Shown piece after piece: positions 54,713 to 63,569 of a DNA stretch of 64,000 nt. This stretch comes from Betaproteobacteria bacterium. GTDB taxonomy: Bacteria; Pseudomonadota; Gammaproteobacteria; Burkholderiales; Usitatibacteraceae. A program made the translations under genes and the position numbers. How positions within the stretch are numbered: position 1 is the first letter of the stretch; the number at the start of each line of letters is the position of its first letter. Where the stretch lies: positions 1,054,001 through 1,118,000 of the forward strand of contig JADJSD010000003.1 of assembly GCA_016711875.1 (NCBI GenBank). Reading direction: 5' to 3'. The notes beneath the pieces were generated by a model that worked only from the letters and a program-made list of their open reading frames with translations, was not told the origin of the DNA and did not search any database.

Positions 54713-56785
54713 ATGCCCGGTAAATCAACGAGGAAGACCATTTTCGTGACCCGTTTTCTCGCTTCACTGCTGGTGGTTGCCCTGCTCGCCCCCGGCCTCG
54801 CGATGTCGCAGGCGGCCGACGAGAAGGTCACCCTCAATTTCGTGAACGCCGACATCGTTTCGGTCATCAAGGCGGTCGGCGGCCACACGGGGAAGAACTT
54901 CATCCTCGACCCGCGCGTCACCGGCACGGTGAACGTCGTTTCCGAAAAGCCCGTCCCGAAGGACCTCCTCTGGCCGATGCTCCTGTCGGTGCTGCGCACG
55001 CAGGGCTTCGCCGCGGTCGAAAGCGGCGGCTTCGTGAAGATCGTCCCCGAGGCCGAGGCGAAGACGGGCGCGAGCCCCATCGGCGATGCCGCCACGAAGA
55101 TCTCCGGCGACCGCGTCGTCACCCGCGTGTTCCTCCTGCAGAACGAATCGGCCGTGCAGCTGGTCCCCGTGCTGCGTCCGCTGGTCACCGCCAACAACTT
55201 CGTCGCCGCGTACCCGAACAACAACGCCATCGTCATCACCGACTACGCGGAAAACGTGAAGCGCATCGAGTCCATCATCCGCTCGATCGACCAACCCACG
55301 GGCGCCGACGTGCAGGTGATCGCGCTCGCGAACGCGTCCGCCCTCGACGTGGCCCAGACGATCGCCAAGGTGATCCCCGAGACGAGCCCCGCGCCTTCCG
55401 CGCCCGGCATGCCTTCCAAGGCCGCGGTCGCCGTGGACGCGCGCACCAACAGCCTGCTCGTGCGCGGCGACAATCCCGGCCTCCTCACGCGCATCAAGGC
55501 CCTGGCCGCCAGCCTCGACACGCCCGGCGCCGGCGCCGGCAACATCCACGTCGTGTACCTGCGCAATGCGGAAGCGGCGAAGATCGCCGACACGCTCCGG
55601 GGCCTGCTGGGCGGGGCCGAATCCGCGCGCACCGCGTCGTCCTCCACGAACACGGCGTCGACGGGCGCCACCGCGAACACCGGCAACACCGGCACGACCT
55701 CCGCCGCCACGCCCGCCGCGCCGGCCTCGATCATCCAGGCCTACCCGCCCACCAATTCCCTCATCATCATCGCGCCCGAGCCCACCTACCGCGCGCTGCG
55801 CGCCGTGATCGACAAGCTCGACGCCCGCCGCGCCCAGGTGTTCGTCGAGGCGCTCATCGTCGAGGTCTCCACCGGGCTCGCGAGCGAATTCGGCGTGCAA
55901 TGGCAGGGCGGCCGCAACGTCGGCAGCAGCGGCCAGTCGGTCTTCGGCGGCACCAACTTCAACACCGGCGTGGCCGGCGGCGCGGGCACCAACATCATCG
56001 GTGCCGCCATCGATCCGCGCACGCTCGGGGCGGGCCTCAACCTGGGCCTCATTGACGGACTGCTGAAGATCCCGGGAACCAGCATCGAGGTGCTCAACCT
56101 GCAGGTCCTGGCACGCGCCCTCGAGGCCGACTCCGGCGCCAACGTGCTCTCCACGCCGAACGTCCTCACGCTCGACAACGAGGAAGCCAAGATCATCGTC
56201 GGCCAGAACGTGCCCTTCATCACGGGCAGCTACACCCCGTCCTCCACCACCGCCACGAGCCCGTTCCAGACGATCGAGCGCAAGGACATCGGCCTCACCC
56301 TCAAGGTGAAGCCGCAGGTGGCCGAGGGCGGCACGGTGAAGCTCACCATCTTCCAGGAAGTCTCGAGCGTCACGCGCGAGGCGCAGCTCGTGCGCTCCGC
56401 CGACATCATCACCAACAAGCGCTCGCTCGAATCCACGGTGCTGGTGGACGACGGCCAGATCATCGTGCTCGGCGGCCTCATCCAGGACGACCAGCAGGCG
56501 GGCGTCGACAAGGTGCCCCTCCTGGGCGACCTGCCCTGGATCGGCAGCCTCTTCAAGTACGAGACCCGGAACCGCAAGCGCACCAACCTGATGGTGTTCC
56601 TGCGCCCGGTGGTGCTGCGCGACGACAAGGCCGCCAACTCCATCACCTCGGATCGCTACGAGTACATCCGCAACCTCCAGCAGGGCATGTCCCTGCCGCC
56701 GAACGTGCTGCTGCCCGCCACGAAGGCGACGGAACTGCCGCCCATCGACGCGACCCGCGGCAACAAGTCGTTGCTGCCCAAATGA
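54713..56785 (+). CDS. gspD: Type II secretion system secretin
   Basis: 690 residues. A signal peptide (VTRFLASLLVVALLAPGLAM) is followed by the N0-N3 domains (VTLNFVNADIVSVIKAVG at the start of N0) and the secretin core, where VPFITGSYTPSS, TVLVDDGQIIVLGGLI and VPLLGDLPWIGSLFKYE are diagnostic. It forms the outer-membrane channel. ATG at 54713 was preferred because GGGAAAGGG lies 6 bases upstream; the ATG at 54695 lacks such a site. A Thr/Ala/Asn-rich insert is present in N3 (about 305-335). The stop overlaps gspE (ATGA). Confidence 0.96.
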   Translation: MPGKSTRKTIFVTRFLASLLVVALLAPGLAMSQAADEKVTLNFVNADIVSVIKAVGGHTGKNFILDPRVTGTVNVVSEKPVPKDLLWPMLLSVLRTQGFAAVESGGFVKIVPEAEAKTGASPIGDAATKISGDRVVTRVFLLQNESAVQLVPVLRPLVTANNFVAAYPNNNAIVITDYAENVKRIESIIRSIDQPTGADVQVIALANASALDVAQTIAKVIPETSPAPSAPGMPSKAAVAVDARTNSLLVRGDNPGLLTRIKALAASLDTPGAGAGNIHVVYLRNAEAAKIADTLRGLLGGAESARTASSSTNTASTGATANTGNTGTTSAATPAAPASIIQAYPPTNSLIIIAPEPTYRALRAVIDKLDARRAQVFVEALIVEVSTGLASEFGVQWQGGRNVGSSGQSVFGGTNFNTGVAGGAGTNIIGAAIDPRTLGAGLNLGLIDGLLKIPGTSIEVLNLQVLARALEADSGANVLSTPNVLTLDNEEAKIIVGQNVPFITGSYTPSSTTATSPFQTIERKDIGLTLKVKPQVAEGGTVKLTIFQEVSSVTREAQLVRSADIITNKRSLESTVLVDDGQIIVLGGLIQDDQQAGVDKVPLLGDLPWIGSLFKYETRNRKRTNLMVFLRPVVLRDDKAANSITSDRYEYIRNLQQGMSLPPNVLLPATKATELPPIDATRGNKSLLPK

Positions 56786-58296
56786 CCGCCCCGCTCGAGC
56801 GCACCGTGAACCCGCAGGACCTGGATCCCGCCACCGTCCGCCTCCTGCCCTACGCCTTCGCGAAGTCGAAGGGCGCCATCGCCGCGCGCGTGGCGAACGG
56901 CTCGCTCGAGGTGTGGTTCAAGGGCGTGCCCCAGGCCGCCACGCTGGCCGAGGTGCGCCGCATGGCCGGCAAGCCCCTGCGCGAAGTGCTCCTCACCGCC
57001 GACGAGTTCGAGCACTGCCTCACCCTCGCCTACACGCGCGAGCCCAACGCCGCCGAGACGATCGTCGAGGACATGGGCGAGTCGCTCGACCTGGCGCGCC
57101 TCACCGAAAGCGTGCCGGAAGTCGCGGACCTCCTCGAGGCCGAGAACGACGCGCCCATCGTGAAGCTCATCAACGCGCTCCTCACGCAGGCCGTGCGCGA
57201 GGACGCCTCCGACATCCACCTGGAGATCTTCGAGCAGCGCGCCCTCGTGCGCTACCGCGTGGACGGGGCGCTGCGCGACGTGGTCGAGCCGCGACGCGGC
57301 CTGCACCCGGCCATGGTCTCGCGCCTGAAGGTGATGGCTTCCCTCGACATCGCGGAGAAGCGCCTGCCGCAGGACGGCCGCATCGCGCTTCGCGTCGCCG
57401 GCCGCCCGATCGACGTGCGCGTCTCCACCATCCCGACGGCGCATGGCGAGCGCATCGTTCTTCGCCTGCTCGACAAGCAGGCCGGCCGCCTCACGCTCGA
57501 TTCCCTCGGCATGGGCGCCACCGACCGCGACGCCGTCGACGCCATCGTCCACCAGCCCCACGGCATCTTCCTCGTGACCGGCCCCACGGGCTCGGGCAAG
57601 ACGACGACGCTCTACGCGGCCCTGCAGCGCCTGGACCGCAAGACCCGCAACATCCTCACGGTGGAAGACCCGGTCGAGTACGAACTCGACGGCATCGGCC
57701 AGACGCCGGTGAACCCGAAGATCGACATGACCTTCGCCCGCGCCCTGCGCGCCATCCTGCGCCAGGACCCGGACGTGGTGATGATCGGCGAGATCCGCGA
57801 CCTGGAGACGGCGCAGATCGCCGTGCAGGCCTCGCTCACCGGCCACCTCGTGCTCGCGACGCTGCACACCAATGACGCGCCCGGCGCCGTGACGCGCCTC
57901 GCCGACATGGGCATCGAGCCCTACCTGCTGGCCTCCACGCTCTCCGGCGTGCTGGCCCAGCGGCTCGTGAGGAAGCTCTGCCCGGCCTGCAAGACGCCGC
58001 ACGAGCCGGATACGGCCGAGCGCAAGCTCTTCGGCGGCCGGGCACCCGATCGCCTCTACCGCGCCGTGGGCTGCGCCGCGTGCAACTTCACCGGCTACAA
58101 GGGCCGCACCGGCATCTACGAGCTGCTCACGGTCGACGACGACCTGCGCGCCGCCATCCACGGCACCTCGGCCGAGCGCGAGCTGCGCGAGAAGGCCATC
58201 GGCCAGGGCATGAAGCGCCTGCGCGAGGACGGCCTTCGCTGGGTGCTCGATGGCACCACCTCCGCCGACGAAGTGATGCGCGTCACGCGCACGTAA
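56782..58296 (+). CDS. gspE: Type II secretion system ATPase
   Basis: 504 residues. Walker A GPTGSGKTT (about 267-275), Asp box and Walker B (DPDVVMIGEIRDLETA), His box (ATLHTNDAPGAV) and the zinc-binding four-Cys element (CPACK near 400 and CAACNFTGYKGRTG near 431) are all intact. GspE powers pseudopilus assembly from the cytoplasmic side. It overlaps gspD and is 3 bases before gspF. Confidence 0.97.
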   Translation: MTAPLERTVNPQDLDPATVRLLPYAFAKSKGAIAARVANGSLEVWFKGVPQAATLAEVRRMAGKPLREVLLTADEFEHCLTLAYTREPNAAETIVEDMGESLDLARLTESVPEVADLLEAENDAPIVKLINALLTQAVREDASDIHLEIFEQRALVRYRVDGALRDVVEPRRGLHPAMVSRLKVMASLDIAEKRLPQDGRIALRVAGRPIDVRVSTIPTAHGERIVLRLLDKQAGRLTLDSLGMGATDRDAVDAIVHQPHGIFLVTGPTGSGKTTTLYAALQRLDRKTRNILTVEDPVEYELDGIGQTPVNPKIDMTFARALRAILRQDPDVVMIGEIRDLETAQIAVQASLTGHLVLATLHTNDAPGAVTRLADMGIEPYLLASTLSGVLAQRLVRKLCPACKTPHEPDTAERKLFGGRAPDRLYRAVGCAACNFTGYKGRTGIYELLTVDDDLRAAIHGTSAERELREKAIGQGMKRLREDGLRWVLDGTTSADEVMRVTRT

Positions 58297-58299
58297 GCC

Positions 58300-59514
58300 G
58301 TGCCGGGCTTCCGCTACCACGCGTATTCGATCGAAGGGCAGCTCCACAAGGGCGTGCTGGAGGCCGACAGCGCCCGCCAGGCACGTTCGCTCCTGCGCGA
58401 CCAGGGCCTCACCCCGCACAAGGTCGAGGTCATCGCGGCGAACGATGCGACGGGCGGCAGCCGCTTCCGGACCGGCGACCTCCCCCGCAGCGACGTCACG
58501 CGACTCACGCGAAGCCTCGCCTCCCTGCTGGAGGCGGGCCTCACCGTCGAACAGGCCTTCAACGCGCTCATCGAGCAGGCCGATCGCGAGAAGGAGCGCC
58601 AGGTGCTCGCCGCCCTTCGGGGCGAAGTCATGGCCGGCTCCACCATTGCGAAGGCCCTCGAGTCGTTCCCGGGCACCTTCCCCGAGCTCTACCGCACCCT
58701 GGTCGCCGCGGGCGAGGCTTCGGGGCAGCTGGCCCGCGTGCTGGGGCGTCTCGCGGATTACCTCGAGGAACGCGACGCGCTGCGCGGTCGCATCAGCATC
58801 GCGCTCGTCTACCCGATGATCGTGCTCGCGGTGTCGATCCTGGTGATGGGCGCCCTCCTCGTCTACGTGGTGCCGCAGGTCGTGCAGGTTTACGCGCACG
58901 CGAAGGAGTCGCTGCCCTTCCTCACGCGTGCGCTCATCGCGGTGTCGGCCTTCCTCAAGGCGACGTGGCCCGCGTGGATCGCGCTCGTCGTCGTCGCGGT
59001 CGTCGCCTTCCGCCTCGCCCTGAGGCGTCCGCGGCCGCGCGCCCGCATCCACGCCATCCTCATGCGCACACCCCTGGCCGGCCCCGTCCTGCGCCAGCTC
59101 GACAGCGCGCGCTTCGCCGCGACGCTCGCGATCCTGGTGGGCAGCCGCGTGCCGATTCTCGCCGCGATGGAGGCGGGTGGCGGCGTGATGACCCTCGTCC
59201 CCCTGCGCGAGGCGCTCGCCCAGGCGACGCGCGGCGTGCGCGAAGGCATGCCGCTTTCCCGCGCGCTCGGCGCCACGAACGCTTTCCCGCCGGTGATGGT
59301 CCACCTCATCGCGGGCGGCGAGGCCACGGGACGCCTGGACGAATCGCTCGAGCGCTCCGCCCGCCAGCAGCAGGCGGACCTCTCCACGCGCCTGCAGGCC
59401 GCCGTCGCCGTGTTCGAGCCCGCGCTCATCGTGATCATGGGCGCCGTCGTCTTCGGCATCGTGCTCGCGATCCTCGTGCCCCTCTTCAACCTGAACCAAC
59501 TCGTCGGCCGATGA
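58300..59514 (+). CDS. gspF: Type II secretion system inner-membrane platform protein
   Basis: 404 residues from a GTG start (MPGFRYHAYSIEGQLHKG). Two repeated GspF domains (LTRSLASLLEAGLTVEQAFNAL and FAATLAILVGSRVPILAAME) and three membrane helices (about 168-190, 220-240, 370-395) match the family. It anchors the assembly platform together with GspL and GspM. Confidence 0.96.
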   Translation: MPGFRYHAYSIEGQLHKGVLEADSARQARSLLRDQGLTPHKVEVIAANDATGGSRFRTGDLPRSDVTRLTRSLASLLEAGLTVEQAFNALIEQADREKERQVLAALRGEVMAGSTIAKALESFPGTFPELYRTLVAAGEASGQLARVLGRLADYLEERDALRGRISIALVYPMIVLAVSILVMGALLVYVVPQVVQVYAHAKESLPFLTRALIAVSAFLKATWPAWIALVVVAVVAFRLALRRPRPRARIHAILMRTPLAGPVLRQLDSARFAATLAILVGSRVPILAAMEAGGGVMTLVPLREALAQATRGVREGMPLSRALGATNAFPPVMVHLIAGGEATGRLDESLERSARQQQADLSTRLQAAVAVFEPALIVIMGAVVFGIVLAILVPLFNLNQLVGR

Positions 59515-59525
59515 CGGCGGAAATC

Positions 59526-59554
59526 GGGGACAGGTGTATTTTTCACCTGTCCCC
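59526..59554. repeat. REP-like hairpin between gspF and gspG
   Basis: A perfect 11-bp stem GGGGACAGGTG / CACCTGTCCCC with loop TATTTTT fills most of the 55-base gap between the gspF stop and the gspG ATG. GGGGACAGG-type palindromes of this form are common dispersed repeats in beta- and gammaproteobacteria and are often associated with REP-associated tyrosine transposases; that is family knowledge. The position could set the ratio of the major pseudopilin to the upstream genes. Confidence 0.8.
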
Positions 59555-59569
59555 AAATCTCGAGGTTCC

Positions 59570-59989
59570 ATGAACAAGCAAAAGGCATTCACGCTCATCG
59601 AGGTCCTCGTCGTCGTCGCGATCCTCGGCATCCTCGCCGCCATCGTGGTGCCGAAGATCATGGACCGCCCGGACGAGGCCAAGCGCGTCGCGGCCAAGGC
59701 GGACATCGGCGCCCTCGTGCAGGCCCTCAAGCTCTACCGCCTGGACAACGGCTTCTATCCCGCGACGGACCAGGGCCTCGCCGCCCTCGTGCAGAAGCCC
59801 GCGAGCCAGCCCGTGCCCGCCAACTGGAAGGCCGGCGGCTACCTCGAGCGCCTGCCCAAGGACCCGTGGGGCAGCGACTACCAGTACCTGCAACCCGGCG
59901 TGAAGGGCGAGATCGACGTCTTCAGCCTGGGCGGCGACCGCGCGCGCGGAGGCGAAGGCAGTGGCGCGGACATCGGCAACTGGGACTAG
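59570..59989 (+). CDS. gspG: Type II secretion system major pseudopilin
   Basis: 139 residues. A short prepilin leader MNKQKA precedes FTLIEVLVVVAILGILAAIV; Glu at mature position 5 is present. The C-terminal half has the GspG core LYRLDNGFYPATDQGLAALV and DPWGSDYQYLQPG, with the calcium-site region GGDRARGGEG...DIGNWD. The residue before the cut is Ala instead of the usual Gly. It forms the pseudopilus shaft. Confidence 0.96.
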   Translation: MNKQKAFTLIEVLVVVAILGILAAIVVPKIMDRPDEAKRVAAKADIGALVQALKLYRLDNGFYPATDQGLAALVQKPASQPVPANWKAGGYLERLPKDPWGSDYQYLQPGVKGEIDVFSLGGDRARGGEGSGADIGNWD

Positions 59990-60515
59990 GCGAGCTTCGC
60001 TCGCTCGGGCGACCGGGAGTGAGTCGAGCGACGTCGCGCGGCCGCTTGCGGCACGCCGCCCGCAGCAAGCCGGCTTCACCCTTATCGAGATCCTCGTCGT
60101 CGTCGCCATCGCGGGCATCGTGCTCGCCGTGGCCGCGGTGAACCTCTTCCCGAGCGACGAGGAGATCGCGCGCAAGGAATCCTCCCTCATCGCCCTCGAC
60201 CTCGAAGCCGCCCGCGACGACGCGTGGTTCGGCGGCATGCCGACCGCGGTGTCGCTCGAGGACGGCCGCATCCGCACGATGCGCCTGGATGCCGAGCGCG
60301 CCTGGTCCACGATGCCCGGCCGCGACCGGACGCTGCCCGCCGGCGTGCGCATCGACGGCCTCGTGATCGACGGCACGCCCGTCGACCTGCGCGAGAAGCT
60401 CGTGTTCCTGCCCGACGGCATGGGCGTTCCCTTCCGCGTCGCGATGCAGGTGCGGGGCCTTCCCAAGGTCGTCGACGGCGATGCCGCCGGCCGCGTGCGG
60501 GCCCACGCGCCATGA
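59961..60515 (+). CDS. gspH: Type II secretion system minor pseudopilin H
   Basis: 184 residues from the GTG at 59961, the only standard start in frame before the prepilin motif; it overlaps gspG by 29 bases. The motif AGFTLIEILVVVAIAG begins at residue 37, so the leader would be 38 residues, far longer than usual, and rich in Arg, Ala and Ser. Downstream matches GspH in length and pattern (SLIALDLEAARDDAWFGG, LVFLPDGMGVPFRV). The long leader may be real or the true start may be non-standard. Confidence 0.85.
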   Translation: MARTSATGTRRASLARATGSESSDVARPLAARRPQQAGFTLIEILVVVAIAGIVLAVAAVNLFPSDEEIARKESSLIALDLEAARDDAWFGGMPTAVSLEDGRIRTMRLDAERAWSTMPGRDRTLPAGVRIDGLVIDGTPVDLREKLVFLPDGMGVPFRVAMQVRGLPKVVDGDAAGRVRAHAP

Positions 60516-60880
60516 CGGGCGCCGTGCGGGGATTCACCCTCATCGAGATCCTCGTCGCGGTGGCCATCCTCGCCGTCGCCCTCGCCGCGGTGCAGCGCGC
60601 GGGCAGCGTCGCGACCGACAGCGCCCGCGAGACGCGCGCACGCCTGGCCGCCACCTGGGCCGCGAGCAACCGCGTCGCCGAACTGCGCGCCCGCACCCAG
60701 TTCCCCGCGCCCGCCGCCACGAAACTCGACGTCGAGCAGGCCGGCCTCAAGCTCGTGATCGACGAGACGGTTTCCGACACGCCGAACCCGGCCATCCGCC
60801 GCGTGGACCTCGCCGTCTCCGATGCGCGCGAGCCGGGCCGCGTGCTGGCGAACATGACCGCATTCGTGGGGAAGCCATGA
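60512..60880 (+). CDS. gspI: Type II secretion system minor pseudopilin I
   Basis: 122 residues. A leader MTGAVRG is followed by FTLIEILVAVAILAVALAAV with Glu5 present. The body (ARLAATWAASNRVAELRART) is typical of GspI. The ATG overlaps the gspH stop (ATGA) and the stop overlaps gspJ in the same way. GspI starts the tip complex with GspJ and GspK. Confidence 0.93.
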   Translation: MTGAVRGFTLIEILVAVAILAVALAAVQRAGSVATDSARETRARLAATWAASNRVAELRARTQFPAPAATKLDVEQAGLKLVIDETVSDTPNPAIRRVDLAVSDAREPGRVLANMTAFVGKP

Positions 60881-61497
60881 GGGACCGAACCGCCGGCAGC
60901 GCAAGCCGGCAAGCCGCCTTCACCCTGGTCGAGCTCCTCATCGCGCTCGCGATCTTCGCCGTCATCACGGCCCTCTCGTACCGCAGCCTCGCCGCGCTCC
61001 TCGACGCCCGCGAGGCCCTGGAGCGGGATTCGCGCAAGTGGCGCGACGTGGCCCTCTTCGTCGGCCGATTCGAGCGCGACGTGAACGCCGTCGTGCCGCG
61101 CCTGGCTACCGGCCCCTCGGGCACGGCGCTCTCGCCCGTCTCCTCCCTGCTCGACCTGGGCGGGGCGACCTCGAAGGGCCTCGCGATCACGCGCTCGGGC
61201 GCCCTCCTCAACCAGAACGCCCTCGCCGCCCCGCAGCGCATCGCCTATCGCCTGCTCGAGGGCAAGGTGGAGCGCCTCGCCTGGAACGCCGCCGATGCCG
61301 CCCCGCGCACGGAGCCCACGGCCACGCCCGTGCTGGAAGCCGTGCGCTCCCTCGAGTTCCGCTTCCTCGTCGCGAACGAGTGGCGGCCCGACTTCGGCCT
61401 GCCCGGCGCAGGACCCGCGCTCCCGGCGGCCGTCGAGGTGGCCCTCACGCTCGACAGCGGCGAGCGCGTGACGCGCCTGGTGGCCCTTCCGCGATGA
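60877..61497 (+). CDS. gspJ: Type II secretion system minor pseudopilin J
   Basis: 206 residues. The leader of 14 residues ends SRQAA before FTLVELLIALAIFAVI; Ala occupies the -1 position in place of Gly. The body contains FERDVNAVVPRLA and WRPDFGLPGAGPALPAAVEV, as in GspJ. It overlaps both neighbours by four bases and forms part of the pseudopilus tip. Confidence 0.93.
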   Translation: MRDRTAGSASRQAAFTLVELLIALAIFAVITALSYRSLAALLDAREALERDSRKWRDVALFVGRFERDVNAVVPRLATGPSGTALSPVSSLLDLGGATSKGLAITRSGALLNQNALAAPQRIAYRLLEGKVERLAWNAADAAPRTEPTATPVLEAVRSLEFRFLVANEWRPDFGLPGAGPALPAAVEVALTLDSGERVTRLVALPR

Positions 61498-62426
61498 ACC
61501 GCACCCGCCAGCGGGGCGTCGCCGCCATCACCGCCCTGCTCGTGGTGGCCGTGGCCGCGAGCGCCGCGGCCTGGATGCTGGCGCAGCAATCGGCCACGCT
61601 CAACCAGGCCGCCCTCGTCGCCGCGCGCGCACAGGCCGACTTCTATGCCGATGCCGGACTCGACTGGGCCCGCGGCGTGCTCGCGGAGGACGCCCGCGCG
61701 AGCGCCATCGACTCGCTCGACGAGATCTGGTCGCGCCCGCTCGCGGGATTGCCGGTAGAGCGCGCCATCGTGGGCGGCGCCATCGCCGATGCGCAGTCGC
61801 GCTTCAACCTCAACAACCTCGTGAAGGACGGCGCGAGGAGCAACGCGGACTTCCAGGTCGCGCAGCGCCTCTTCGACTCGCTCGGCGTCGAGCCCGGCCT
61901 CGTGGACGCGATCGTCGACTGGATCGACACCGACTCCGACCCCCTGGGCAACGAGGGCGCGGAGGATTCGTTCTACCTCGGCCTCCCGCGCCCGTACCGG
62001 GCCGCCAACCGGCCCCTCATCCAGCTCGAGGAGCTCTACCGCGTACGCGGCTTCGACGCGCGCCGCATCGAGCGCCTGAAGCCCTACGTGACCGCGTTGC
62101 CCACGCGAACGCCGGTGAACGCGAACACCGCGCCGCCCGAGGTGCTCTCGGCCCTCCTGCCCGAGACGCCGAAGGACGAGATCCGCGCCTTCGTGGTCGC
62201 CCGCGTCGCGAAGCCCGCCCGCGACCGGCAGGACCTCGCCAAGCGCTTCGCGAAGCCCCCCACCACCGCGATCGAATCGGACCTCGACGTGAAGAGCACC
62301 CATTTTTCGGTCGTCGTGACCGTCGCGCAGGACGACGTGCGCGCGTCGGCCGAGGCGCTCGTCTTGCGCCGCGGGACGGGCTCGGGCCCCTCGACGGCTA
62401 TAATCTGGCGGCGCCCGCTCTACTAG
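61494..62426 (+). CDS. gspK: Type II secretion system minor pseudopilin K
   Basis: 310 residues. Leader MNRTRQRG, then VAAITALLVVAVAASAAAW; Glu5 is missing, as is normal for GspK. The large globular part has SRFNLNNLV, DAIVDWIDTDSDP, and the helix-hairpin-helix-like TPVNANTAPPEVLSALLP. GspK caps the pseudopilus tip. ATG overlaps the gspJ stop. Confidence 0.95.
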   Translation: MNRTRQRGVAAITALLVVAVAASAAAWMLAQQSATLNQAALVAARAQADFYADAGLDWARGVLAEDARASAIDSLDEIWSRPLAGLPVERAIVGGAIADAQSRFNLNNLVKDGARSNADFQVAQRLFDSLGVEPGLVDAIVDWIDTDSDPLGNEGAEDSFYLGLPRPYRAANRPLIQLEELYRVRGFDARRIERLKPYVTALPTRTPVNANTAPPEVLSALLPETPKDEIRAFVVARVAKPARDRQDLAKRFAKPPTTAIESDLDVKSTHFSVVVTVAQDDVRASAEALVLRRGTGSGPSTAIIWRRPLY

Positions 62427-62468
62427 CCGCGCCCTGAAAACCGGGCCGCCCCGCCCGCCCGCGAGCCC

Positions 62469-63569
62469 ATGATCCTTCGCCTTCTCGTCCCCCCGGTCGA
62501 TCGCCTCGGTCCCGACACGCCCTTCGACTGGGTGCTGGCGGACCGCGCCGGCGCCGTGCTGCGGGAAGGGCGCGGCCCGCTAGGGGAAGTGCCGCGGGGC
62601 GACGCGGTGGAGGTCATCCTGCCGGCTTCGCGCGTGCTTTTCGCCCGCCTGAAGCTGCCGAAGGTGAACACCGCGACCATTCGCGAGCTGCTGCCCTATG
62701 CCGTCGAGGATCGCCTTCTCGCCGACCCCTCGCAGATCCACGCGGTGCCCGGGACGACGAACGCCCGGGGCGAGACGCTGGTGGCCGTGGTGGACCGCGG
62801 CTGGTTCGGAAGCGCCCTCGCGCTCCTCGCCCGCGCCGGGCTTTCGCCCGCCCGCGCCGTCTGCGAAAGCGCCCTCGCCGCCCCCGGCCCGCATTCGTGG
62901 ACGGCCGTGCTGGGCGCCGAGCGCTGCTTCCTCGTCGAGGACGATGGCCATGCCGTCGCCTTCGACCGCCCCGCCGGCCGCGAGCCGCCGCTCGCCCTGC
63001 GCATCGCCGTGGACGAAGCCGAGGGACGCGGAACCCGGCCCACGCAGCTCGAGGTGCTGGCCGAATCGGCGCCGCCCGATGCCGCACCCTGGAGCGAGAC
63101 CCTGGGACTCACGGTTCGCGTGCGCGAAGCGAAGGGTCGCCTCGCGCTGCCCGTTTCGCCGCGCGCCATCGACCTGCTCTCCGGTGAGTTCGCGCGCCGC
63201 TCGCGGACCCTCTCCGGCATCCGCGTGCCCCGGCTCGCCGTGGGGCTGGCCCTCGCCCTCGTCCTGCTACAGGTCGGGCTCACGGCCCTCGACACCTTCC
63301 GGCTCGATCGCGAGCGCCGCGCCCTCGAGGCCGAGCGCGAATCGCTCTTCCGGTCCGCGTTCCCCGAAGCCACGACGATCGTGGACCCGGCCCTGCAGAT
63401 GACGCGCAACCTGGGCGCGCTGCAGCGCTCGCGCGGCGAGGCGTCCCCGGACGATTTCCTCGCGCAGGTGACGCGCGCCGTGCAGGAGGACGCGACGCCC
63501 GCTCGCAAGGTGACTTGGGCCGGCGGCAAGCTCACGGTGGACCGCACGCCGAAGGCGGCCGCGAAATGA
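62469..63569 (+). CDS. gspL: Type II secretion system assembly platform protein L
   Basis: 366 residues. The cytoplasmic actin-like N-terminal part has LPYAVEDRLLADPSQIHAVPG, the segment that contacts GspE. One membrane helix lies at about 256-277, followed by a short periplasmic ferredoxin-like domain. It begins 42 bases after gspK and overlaps gspM by four bases. Confidence 0.93.
   Translation: MILRLLVPPVDRLGPDTPFDWVLADRAGAVLREGRGPLGEVPRGDAVEVILPASRVLFARLKLPKVNTATIRELLPYAVEDRLLADPSQIHAVPGTTNARGETLVAVVDRGWFGSALALLARAGLSPARAVCESALAAPGPHSWTAVLGAERCFLVEDDGHAVAFDRPAGREPPLALRIAVDEAEGRGTRPTQLEVLAESAPPDAAPWSETLGLTVRVREAKGRLALPVSPRAIDLLSGEFARRSRTLSGIRVPRLAVGLALALVLLQVGLTALDTFRLDRERRALEAERESLFRSAFPEATTIVDPALQMTRNLGALQRSRGEASPDDFLAQVTRAVQEDATPARKVTWAGGKLTVDRTPKAAAK

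Noticed and set aside
56656..59730. 1024-codon minus-strand frame antisense to gspD-gspG
   Set aside because: Composition typical of antisense GC-rich frames (His, Arg, Val, Gly) and the opposite strand carries intact secretion genes.
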